A stretch of DNA of 64,000 nucleotides from PALSA-505 sp036267135 (lineage in GTDB: Bacteria > Actinomycetota > Actinomycetes > Streptosporangiales > Streptosporangiaceae). Both the position numbers and the translations under genes were made by a program. The DNA is taken from contig DATAWQ010000057.1 in NCBI GenBank assembly GCA_036267135.1, positions 10,307-74,306 on the forward strand. Direction: 5' to 3'. The notes beneath the pieces are model-generated. The model was not told the origin of the DNA. It worked only from the letters and a program-made list of their open reading frames with translations, and searched no databases. Of this stretch, positions 42,720 to 49,585 are shown piece by piece (within the stretch, counting starts at the first letter, position 1; every line of letters starts with the position of its first letter).

Positions 42720-43457
42720 CTATTCCGCCGAGTGCTTGCCGGCCTGGCGGTCGCCCGTCGCCACCGGCGCGGCGCCCGCCGCCGGCTCGCTGTCGGCCGG
42801 CGCCGTGTCCGCCGCGTGCCTGGCGAACGGCCGCCACCTGCTGCCCGATTGGGTCGCCGCCGGCGCCGCGCCGTCCGTGGTCACGGGCGTCCGGCGGGGC
42901 AGGTCCGCCGTGGGCACCCGGTCCCGCACCGGCACTGTTTCCGCGGCGGGCAACGTCTCCGTGGCCGGTGCTGCCTCTTCGGCAGCCGCGGCCACCTCCC
43001 TGGCCCCGATCACCGTGAACCGGCCCAGGGCCATGGCGGCGAAGAAGAGCACCACCACCCCGAGCCCGGCGAAGAAGCCGATGTTCTCTGCGGCGCGGAT
43101 CACCGTGCCGCCGACGGGGCGCCCGCCCGCCACCACGGCGCCGGTGGTCCACAGCGTGCTGAGCGGCCTGCCCACCACGAACCAGGCGCCGCCGAGCGCG
43201 GCCAGCCAGGCGCCGAACACGGCGGTGGGGCGAGTCGAGGCGACGAGCGCGATCAGGCCACCGAGCAGGACGGCGACACCGGGCAGCACCTCGAGCCAGA
43301 GCCTGTCGGTGTTGTAGGTCCAGGCCTGGTCGGGTGTGAACGCGTAATGAAAGTAAGGGCCAATGAAGGGAATCAGTGCGCCCCAGGCCCCGAGCAGGAC
43401 CAGCAGCACGCCGCTGAGGGCCCCTCGGCTCCGGGGAACTCGCAGCATCCCGGCCAT
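42720..43457 (-). CDS. Four-helix membrane protein with disordered cytosolic tail
   Basis: A 245-residue protein. Four transmembrane helices lie in residues 10-150 (SGVLLVLLGAWGALIPFIG, then VLPGVAVLLGGLIALVAS, then two more). An Ala/Glu/Pro-rich tail of about 95 residues follows. The four-helix part resembles DUF4383-type actinobacterial membrane proteins, though I am unsure. ATG 43457 is preferred to GTG 43466, because AGGAA abuts the GTG but lies nine bases before the ATG. It diverges from selA. Function unknown. Confidence 0.72.
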   Translation of the reverse strand: MAGMLRVPRSRGALSGVLLVLLGAWGALIPFIGPYFHYAFTPDQAWTYNTDRLWLEVLPGVAVLLGGLIALVASTRPTAVFGAWLAALGGAWFVVGRPLSTLWTTGAVVAGGRPVGGTVIRAAENIGFFAGLGVVVLFFAAMALGRFTVIGAREVAAAAEEAAPATETLPAAETVPVRDRVPTADLPRRTPVTTDGAAPAATQSGSRWRPFARHAADTAPADSEPAAGAAPVATGDRQAGKHSAE

Positions 43458-43587
43458 ATTGATCACTTCCTGTGTGTCAGAGGAAACGAGAGCACCGCCC
43501 TTCTACCCACGGATCCGCCCCCTATCCGGAGCGGCCCGCACGGATTGTGAAGACACGCCCACGGCCAGCGCGAAGGCCCGAGCGGGT

Positions 43588-44985
43588 ATGGTCGCGCTCG
43601 TGGAGACCCGGGACAGCGCTGCCGACGAAGACGCGGCCGGTGGCCAGGGCGCGGACCGCGACCCACGGCGGCTGGTCCCGCGCACCGACGTGGTGCTGGC
43701 GGACCCGCGGCTGGTCGCCGCTCAGCAGCGGCTCGGCCGGGCGCTGGTCAAGGAGGCGGTGTCCCGGGCCCAGCAGGCGGCCAGAGCGGGACGCATCCCG
43801 CCGGGCTCGGTGGCCGACGCCGCGGTGGCCGCGCTGCCCATCCGGCCGGCCACGCTCAATCCGGTGATCAATGCGACCGGCGTGCTGCTGCACACCAACC
43901 TCGGCCGCGCCCCGCTGTCGGCGGCGGCCAGGGACGCGCTGCAGGCCGCGGCGGGCTGCACCGACGTGGAGTTCGATCTCGCCACCGGGCAGCGCGGGCG
44001 GCGCGGCCGGGGCACGCTGACCGCGCTGGCCGCCGCCGTCCCGGCGGCCGGGGCGGTCGCGGTCGTGAACAACAACGCCGCCGCCCTTGTGCTGGCCGCG
44101 ACCGCGCTCGCCGCGGGCAAGCAGATCGTGGTCAGCCGGGGTGAGCTGATCGAGATCGGCGACGGGTTCCGGCTGCCCGACCTGCTGGAGTCCACCGGCG
44201 CCAGGCTGCGCGAGGTCGGCACCACCAACCGGACCAGCCTGGCCGACTACCGCGCGGCGCTGGACGCCGACACCGGGTTCGTGCTCAAGGTGCACACGTC
44301 CAACTACCGCATCGAAGGGTTCACCGCGCAGGCCTCCATCGCCGAACTTGCCGGGCTCGGGACACCGGTCGTGGCCGACATCGGCTCCGGCCTGCTCACC
44401 CGCAGCCCCGTGCTGCCCGACGAGCCCGACGCCGATTCGGCCCTGCGTGCGGGCGCGGCCCTGGTCACCGCGAGCGGCGACAAGCTGCTCGGCGGCCCGC
44501 AGGCCGGCCTGCTGCTCGGCCGGGCCGGCCTGGTGCGCACGCTCGTCCGGCACCCGCTGGCCCGCGCGCTGCGGGTAGACAAGCTGACCCTGGCCGCGCT
44601 GGAGGCGACGCTGACCGGCCCGCCGCCTCCGGTGGCGGCCGCCCTGGCCGCCGAGCCCGGCTCGCTGCTGCGCCGGGCCGAGCGGCTGTCGGCCACGCTG
44701 GCCGAGGCCGGCCTGGACGCGCACGCGGCGGCCACGCAGGCCGCGGTCGGCGGCGGCGGCGCGCCGGGCGTGCGGCTGCCGAGCGCGGCGGTGAGCCTGC
44801 CCGAGGCACTAGCCGACGCGCTGCGCCAGGGGGACCCGGCACACCACAGGGGCGGCGCGCCGGTCATCGGCCGGGTCGCGGTTGGCCGGCTGCTGCTCGA
44901 CCTGTACGCAGTGGCCCCGGCCGACGACGACAGACTGGCCGGCGCGGTCATCGCCGCGGCGGCCCGGATGACGGCGCCGGAGTAG
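43588..44985 (+). CDS. selA: L-seryl-tRNA(Sec) selenium transferase
   Basis: A 465-residue PLP enzyme that converts Ser-tRNA(Sec) to Sec-tRNA(Sec) using selenophosphate. The PLP lysine is in ASGDKLLGGPQAG, and NATGVLLHTNLGRAPL and VKVHTSNYR-like (LKVHTSNYRIEGF) segments are typical. Length matches bacterial SelA. The frame is open from 43363; ATG 43588 is chosen on family length and N-terminal form, though its ribosome site is distant, and GTG starts nearby are possible. It is followed after four bases by selB and then the tRNA-Sec gene. selD is not in the window. Confidence 0.95.
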   Translation: MVALVETRDSAADEDAAGGQGADRDPRRLVPRTDVVLADPRLVAAQQRLGRALVKEAVSRAQQAARAGRIPPGSVADAAVAALPIRPATLNPVINATGVLLHTNLGRAPLSAAARDALQAAAGCTDVEFDLATGQRGRRGRGTLTALAAAVPAAGAVAVVNNNAAALVLAATALAAGKQIVVSRGELIEIGDGFRLPDLLESTGARLREVGTTNRTSLADYRAALDADTGFVLKVHTSNYRIEGFTAQASIAELAGLGTPVVADIGSGLLTRSPVLPDEPDADSALRAGAALVTASGDKLLGGPQAGLLLGRAGLVRTLVRHPLARALRVDKLTLAALEATLTGPPPPVAAALAAEPGSLLRRAERLSATLAEAGLDAHAAATQAAVGGGGAPGVRLPSAAVSLPEALADALRQGDPAHHRGGAPVIGRVAVGRLLLDLYAVAPADDDRLAGAVIAAAARMTAPE

Positions 44986-44989
44986 AACC

Positions 44990-46906
44990 GTGCAGGTCAT
45001 CGCCACGGCCGGGCACGTGGATCACGGCAAGTCGGCACTGGTGCGGTCGCTCACCGGCATGGAGCCCGACCGCTGGGCCGAAGAGCGCAGGCGCGGCCTG
45101 ACCATCGACCTCGGCTTCGCCTGGCTGACCCTGCCAGGCGGCCAGCGGCTCGCCCTCGTCGACGTGCCCGGCCACGAGCGGTTCGTATCCAACATGCTCG
45201 CCGGGGTCGGCCCGGTGCCCGCGGTGCTGTTCGTGGTCGCCGCCGACGGCGGCTGGATGCCGCAGTCGGCCGAGCACCTGGCCGCCATCGACGCGCTGGG
45301 CATCGGCCACGGGGTGCTCGCGGTGTCCCGCGCCGACCTGGCCGACCCGGGACCCGCCCTGCGCCGGGCCACCGAGGAGATCGCGGGGACCAGCCTGGGC
45401 CGGGTCCCCGCGATCGCCGTCAGCGCGGTGACCGGTCAGGGCCTGCCCGAACTGCGGCGCGCGCTGGACGGCCTGGCCGCGAGCCTGCCCGCGCCCGCCC
45501 AGGACGCGCCGGTGCGGCTGTGGGTGGACCGGGCCTTCAGCGTGACCGGGAGCGGCACGGTGGTCACCGGCACCCTGCCCGCCGGGACGCTGCACACCGG
45601 CGATGAACTGCTGCTCACCCCGGCGGGCCAACCGGTCACGATCCGGGCCATCGAGTCGCTGAAGGAAAAGACCGTGCAGGTCAGCGGCGTGGCCAGGGTT
45701 GCGCTCAACCTGCGGGGCACGCCCGTAAACCGGATCGAACGCGGTATGGCCCTGATCAGGCCCGGCGGCTGGACGATGACCGCCGTGGCCGACGTGCGGC
45801 TGGCCGCCCTGAGTGAGTCCGTCCATCGCGAGGTCAGGCCGCGGGCCGGCCGGTCCGCGGTGCCCGGACGGCTGCCGCGCGAGGTGACCGTGCACATCGG
45901 GTCGGCCAGGACGACGGCCAGGGTGCGGCCGTTCGGCGGCCCGTTCGCCCGGCTGACCCTGGCGCAGCCGGTGCCGCTGCACGTGGGTGACCGGCTGCTG
46001 CTGCGCGACCCCGGCGTCACGGGGCCGGCCTGGCCCGGCATCACCGGCGCGACCGTGCTGGACGTCAGCCCACAGCCTGTCCCGCGCCGGGGCGCCGGCG
46101 CGGCCGTGCGGCGCGAACTAGAAGGCTGGCCCCAGCTGCCGCAGGCCACCGACCTGCTGGCCCGGCACGGCCTGCTGCGCGAGGAAACACTGTTGGCCAT
46201 GGGCTTCCCGATGCCGGTCACCGGCCCGCGGCCCGGCCGCCTGGCGCCGGTCAGCGCCGCCGGGTGGCTCGCGGATCCCGGGCACTGGGACACTGCGCGG
46301 CAGCGGCTCAGCCAGGCGGTCGAACAGCACGCGGCGAGCGATCCGCTGGCCATCGGGATGCCGGTGGAGGCCGCGCGGATGGCCGTGGGCCTGCCCGACC
46401 GCAAACTAGTCGAGGCGCTGGCCGCTGGGCCAGCCACCCAGCCAGCCACCCAGCCAGCCAGTGGACCAGCCGCCGCGGCCCAGGACCAGGCCCAGGACCA
46501 GGCCCAGGACCGCGCGCTGACCCTGCGGGACGGGTATCTCAGCCCGGGGAAGGCCCTCCCCGGCCCGGTCATCCGGGCGGTGCGGGAGCTTCGGACGGAT
46601 CTGGAGGCCAGCCCGTTCCGCGCGCCCGAAGCGGGCCGGCTCAGGGAACTCGGGCTGGACCGCAAGACGCTCGCGGCCGCCGAGCGGGCCGGCCTGCTGT
46701 TGCGGGTCGGCCCGGGGATTGTGCTGGCGCCGGACGCGAGCCCGCGGGCGGCCGAGGTGCTCGCCCGGCTGCCTCAGCCGTTCACCACGGCCGAGGCCAG
46801 GCAGGCGCTGGACACCACCAGGCGGGTAGCAATCCCGCTGCTGGAGTATCTGGACCGGCTGGCGATCACTCAGCGCCTGCCTGACGACCGGCGCATGCTG
46901 CGCTGA
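44990..46906 (+). CDS. selB: Selenocysteine-specific elongation factor SelB
   Basis: A 638-residue translation GTPase that brings Sec-tRNA(Sec) to UGA codons with a SECIS element. G1 is AGHVDHGKS (residues 7-15), G3 is DVPGHERF, and the G4 position reads VSRADLAD. EF-Tu-like beta domains follow, then C-terminal winged helices that bind SECIS RNA, ending in RRVAIPLLEYLDRLAITQR. A Pro/Thr/Gln-rich and then AQDQ-repeat linker at about 480-505 splits the winged-helix region. GTG 44990. It lies between selA and the tRNA-Sec gene. Confidence 0.95.
   Translation: MQVIATAGHVDHGKSALVRSLTGMEPDRWAEERRRGLTIDLGFAWLTLPGGQRLALVDVPGHERFVSNMLAGVGPVPAVLFVVAADGGWMPQSAEHLAAIDALGIGHGVLAVSRADLADPGPALRRATEEIAGTSLGRVPAIAVSAVTGQGLPELRRALDGLAASLPAPAQDAPVRLWVDRAFSVTGSGTVVTGTLPAGTLHTGDELLLTPAGQPVTIRAIESLKEKTVQVSGVARVALNLRGTPVNRIERGMALIRPGGWTMTAVADVRLAALSESVHREVRPRAGRSAVPGRLPREVTVHIGSARTTARVRPFGGPFARLTLAQPVPLHVGDRLLLRDPGVTGPAWPGITGATVLDVSPQPVPRRGAGAAVRRELEGWPQLPQATDLLARHGLLREETLLAMGFPMPVTGPRPGRLAPVSAAGWLADPGHWDTARQRLSQAVEQHAASDPLAIGMPVEAARMAVGLPDRKLVEALAAGPATQPATQPASGPAAAAQDQAQDQAQDRALTLRDGYLSPGKALPGPVIRAVRELRTDLEASPFRAPEAGRLRELGLDRKTLAAAERAGLLLRVGPGIVLAPDASPRAAEVLARLPQPFTTAEARQALDTTRRVAIPLLEYLDRLAITQRLPDDRRMLR
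46430..46512. repeat. Tandem repeats in the selB linker
   Basis: Two adjoining in-frame arrays, a 12-base unit coding PATQ and a 12-base unit coding AQDQ, two to three copies each. They fall in the linker before the last winged-helix domains of SelB. Confidence 0.85.
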
Positions 46907-46944
46907 TAAGTGCGGCATGCGGTCAGTGCCATAGAGTCGGGCCC

Positions 46945-47037
46945 GGAGGCGTCAGGGTGCCTGGTGGCCCCCCTGGTCTTCAAAACCACGGGACGGCGCG
47001 CCGCGTCGTCGGCGGGTTCGATTCCCGTCCGCCTCCG
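46945..47037 (+). tRNA. selC: tRNA-Sec (anticodon UCA)
   Basis: A 93-base gene folded by hand. The acceptor has seven perfect pairs, GGAGGCG (46945-46951) with CGCCTCC (47030-47036), and discriminator G47037. CCA is not encoded. The anticodon loop CTTCAAA (46978-46984) gives UCA. The long variable arm pairs GACGGCG with CGTCGTC (46992-47010, seven pairs, one G-U). The extended D stem (46955-46972) has a four-base loop, and the T loop is TTCGATT. The eighth acceptor pair, one D-stem pair and the fifth anticodon-stem pair are pyrimidine mismatches. A TAGAGT -10 box lies at 46932-46937. Position after selA-selB supports identity. Confidence 0.92.
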
Positions 47038-47057
47038 CTCAGTCACCCAGCACAGCG

Positions 47058-47690
47058 CTAATCCACCCACGAGTTCTTGCGGGCGAATTCGAGCAGGTGC
47101 CGCCTGAGTTCGAGGATTTGCACCCCGGTGAGTTGCGGGACCGACTCCAGCATGAGTTCCGTGATGCGCTTGGTGAACTCGTCCTCGGCGAAGACCTCAC
47201 ACGTCTCGTCCTCGGTGCTCTCGCCGGTTCCGGCCGTGTCCGGCGCCGGCCCGGGCTGGCCATTGCTCACCAACGGCGCGATGCTGGCCGGCGTGACCAC
47301 TTCCGCCGTCCACTCTCCGGCCCGGTTGTATTCCGCGTCGTTATGTTCAGCGCCGTTATGTTCCGCGCCGTCGTATTCAGCGCCGTTGTTTCCCGCACTG
47401 GCGTATCCAGCACTGGCATCCGCCGCGCTGTAATTTTCCGCCACGTCAGCCCCAGCCCCAGCCCCAGCGCCATCGCCGGAGTGATAGTCCTCGACCACCT
47501 GGACACCGTAGGCCTTCAGGCCCCGTGCGCCGTCCATCACGCTGAACTTGAGCTTGGTACCCGTGCCGATCTGCTTGCCGACGTGCAGCAGGTCGTTGGC
47601 GTGCACGAATACGTCGTCCCCACCATTGTCCTGTGCGATGAACCCGTAGCCCTTGTCCACGTCGAAACGGATGATCTTGCCTGTGCTCAT
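47058..47690 (-). CDS. Cold-shock-domain protein with C-terminal extension
   Basis: A 210-residue protein. The cold-shock domain is residues 1-65, with RNP1-like KGYGFIAQD and RNP2-like DVFVHAND. A repeat linker follows (GAEYD, GAEHN and GAEHND steps), and then an acidic segment. The C-terminal helical module (ELMLESVPQLTGVQILELR to the end) is seen in other actinobacterial cold-shock-domain proteins. It should bind single-stranded nucleic acid. ATG 47690 has GGAGG five bases upstream; the frame is open further, to 47774. A hairpin and a duplicated GGAGGGA sequence lie in its leader. It converges on selC. Confidence 0.88.
   Translation of the reverse strand: MSTGKIIRFDVDKGYGFIAQDNGGDDVFVHANDLLHVGKQIGTGTKLKFSVMDGARGLKAYGVQVVEDYHSGDGAGAGAGADVAENYSAADASAGYASAGNNGAEYDGAEHNGAEHNDAEYNRAGEWTAEVVTPASIAPLVSNGQPGPAPDTAGTGESTEDETCEVFAEDEFTKRITELMLESVPQLTGVQILELRRHLLEFARKNSWVD
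47326..47415. repeat. Degenerate 15-bp tandem repeat in the cold-shock gene
   Basis: About five to six 15-base units with TCAGCGCCGTTATG-like cores, coding five-residue GAEYD/GAEHN steps in the linker. Units are in frame. A further 6-bp CAGCCC array (Gly/Ala) follows at about 47446-47470. Confidence 0.85.
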
Positions 47691-47713
47691 GCCAACCTCC
47701 ACCTGCCACCAGT

Positions 47714-47733
47714 GAGCGCCCTGAACGGCGCTC
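47714..47733 (-). promoter_or_regulatory. Leader hairpin upstream of the cold-shock gene
   Basis: GAGCGCC pairs with GGCGCTC around a six-base loop, ending 14 bases before the GGAGG site on the minus strand. Just upstream are two direct copies of TTGGCCGGAGGGA. A role in translation control or RNA stability is possible but only inferred from position. Confidence 0.4.
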
Positions 47734-47857
47734 TTCCCTCCGGCCAATCCCTCCGGCCAACTTCCACTCGCCATCGAACTCCGCGGGCTAGATTTCCGCA
47801 GGTCCTGAGGCTGGAAGTAGGGGTGGGCGACGGCAGGTTAGGGGTGCCCCTGGCAGG

Positions 47858-49585
47858 TCAGAATCCGGTCAGCAGTTCGTACCGGCTCTTGATGTTCATC
47901 TTGCGGTAGATCCGGGTGAGATGCTGCTCGACCGTGCTGACCGTGACCAGCAGCTTGGACGAGATCTCCCGGTTCGAAAAGCCCTCGGCGGCCAGCAGTG
48001 CCACCCGGCGCTCCCGGCTGCTCAGCTTGACCAGCTCGCCCTCGGGCAGCAACGGCGATCGCCCGGCGGGCCGCACATCGGCCGCGGGCACGTCGGACGA
48101 GCACATCGGCCACAGTTCCCGGCACAGGGCCGCCAGTTCCTGGCACAGCGCCTCGGCGTGACAGTCCTTGGCCAGCCGCCACGCCCGGCGGGCCGCCGAT
48201 CTGGCCTCGGTCCTGGCGCCGAGCGCCCAGTAGGCCCGGCTGAGATCCCCCAGCACGCGCGCGCTCTCGTACCGGTCACCGCACTGCTGCAGCAGTTGCA
48301 GCGCCTTGCGCAGCAGGGCGGGCCGCCGGGTGGTCTCCTGCACGGCGGCCAGGCAGCGCAGCGAGACCCCGCTGGCCCGGGGCAGTCCGGCGCCAAGCTG
48401 TGTCATCTGCTCCTCGGCCAGCCTGGCGGCCCTGGCCGTCTCGTCCAGGCCCAGCCACGCCTCGGCCGCGCCGACCCGCCACGGCACCAGCGCCGGGCTG
48501 TCAATGCCCCACCTGGTCATCCGCTCGCCGCACGCCATGAAGTCGCCCAGGGCCGCGTTCTTGTGCCCGATGGCCAGGTGGTGCCTGCCCCGGGCGAACA
48601 GGTAGTGCAGGCCGGACCGGCTCTGGAACATGGCCGGCGGGACCGGGTGCCGCAGATGCCCGGCCGCGATGTCGTACTCACCCATCGCGGTGTAGGCCTC
48701 GACCAGCGTGGCCAGCGTCAGACCGAGCTCCACACACCATCCCCGGCAGGACACGTAATAGGACAGCGCCGCCCTGGCCCGGTCGGCCGCGACGTCGAGC
48801 CGGCCCTGCCGCAGCGCGATCTGCGCGCTCTGGGTCGCGATCAGCGCCCACTCCCGGTCGTCCGCACCGGTTCTGGCCCCGGCCAGGAAGCGGTCACACC
48901 AGGCGGCGGCGACGTCCAGCCGGTCGGCGTAGATGGCCGCCAGCATGGCCATGCAGACGTCGTTGATACGGGCCCGGGGGCTGATGCGGCCACGGGAGAG
49001 GCTCTTGCCGTCGGCGAGCATCTGCTGCGCCTGGGCGATGGCGCACTCGTCGGCCGTGCGGGTCAGCACCTTCAGCAGCGTCTCGACCGCCCGCGCATCG
49101 GGCCCGCCGGGCACCGGACCCGCCCGGCCGACGTTGGGCCCGCCCGAGCAGGGCCGGTGCAGCCGGTCCCGGATCCCGGGGAAGCTGGAGGAGATGATCA
49201 GCCGTGCGTAATGAGCCTCGGCGCTGACCAGTTCCGCGCCGGGACCGGCGCGGCCGCAGAAGTGATTGATCACCTCGGCCGCGTCGTCCATCTGCAGATG
49301 CCACAGCATGCCGGTGGCGACCCTGAGCACCTGGTCGTCAGCGAGCTTCCCGGCCAGCGCCGGCGCCTTGAGCGAGAGGTACTCCCTCGCCGAGTCGGCC
49401 GGCCTGACGTGCCAGTAGGCCTCGGCAAGCTGCATCTTGACCGAGTGCAGCCGTGCCTCGCTGTGGCAGCGCTCTTCGGCGAACTCCAGGTACTGGGCGG
49501 CCCGGGCGATGTCGCCGCGCGCGAACGCCCGCCGCGCCGCCTGCTGCAGGCTGGCCGCCTCGTGATCCTGGGAGACGCCGGTCAC
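47858..49585 (-). CDS. LuxR-family regulator with helical repeat (TPR-like) region
   Basis: A 575-residue regulator. Residues 10-490 are helical-repeat, TPR-like, with many Ala/Arg-rich helices and no ATPase P-loop, so it is not a full LAL/MalT protein. The C-terminal LuxR HTH spans about 512-572 (SSRERRVALLAAEGFSNRE then TVSTVEQHLTRIYRKMNI). It starts in a GTGA overlap with the DUF1906 gene upstream, so both are made together. It may control its own operon. The effector, perhaps sensed by the repeat domain, is unknown. Confidence 0.85.
   Translation of the reverse strand: MTGVSQDHEAASLQQAARRAFARGDIARAAQYLEFAEERCHSEARLHSVKMQLAEAYWHVRPADSAREYLSLKAPALAGKLADDQVLRVATGMLWHLQMDDAAEVINHFCGRAGPGAELVSAEAHYARLIISSSFPGIRDRLHRPCSGGPNVGRAGPVPGGPDARAVETLLKVLTRTADECAIAQAQQMLADGKSLSRGRISPRARINDVCMAMLAAIYADRLDVAAAWCDRFLAGARTGADDREWALIATQSAQIALRQGRLDVAADRARAALSYYVSCRGWCVELGLTLATLVEAYTAMGEYDIAAGHLRHPVPPAMFQSRSGLHYLFARGRHHLAIGHKNAALGDFMACGERMTRWGIDSPALVPWRVGAAEAWLGLDETARAARLAEEQMTQLGAGLPRASGVSLRCLAAVQETTRRPALLRKALQLLQQCGDRYESARVLGDLSRAYWALGARTEARSAARRAWRLAKDCHAEALCQELAALCRELWPMCSSDVPAADVRPAGRSPLLPEGELVKLSSRERRVALLAAEGFSNREISSKLLVTVSTVEQHLTRIYRKMNIKSRYELLTGF

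Noticed and set aside
46907..47057. Search for a read-through selenoprotein near the sel cassette
   Set aside because: I found no in-frame TGA followed by continued homologous coding sequence in the window; all TGA stops end proteins of normal length.
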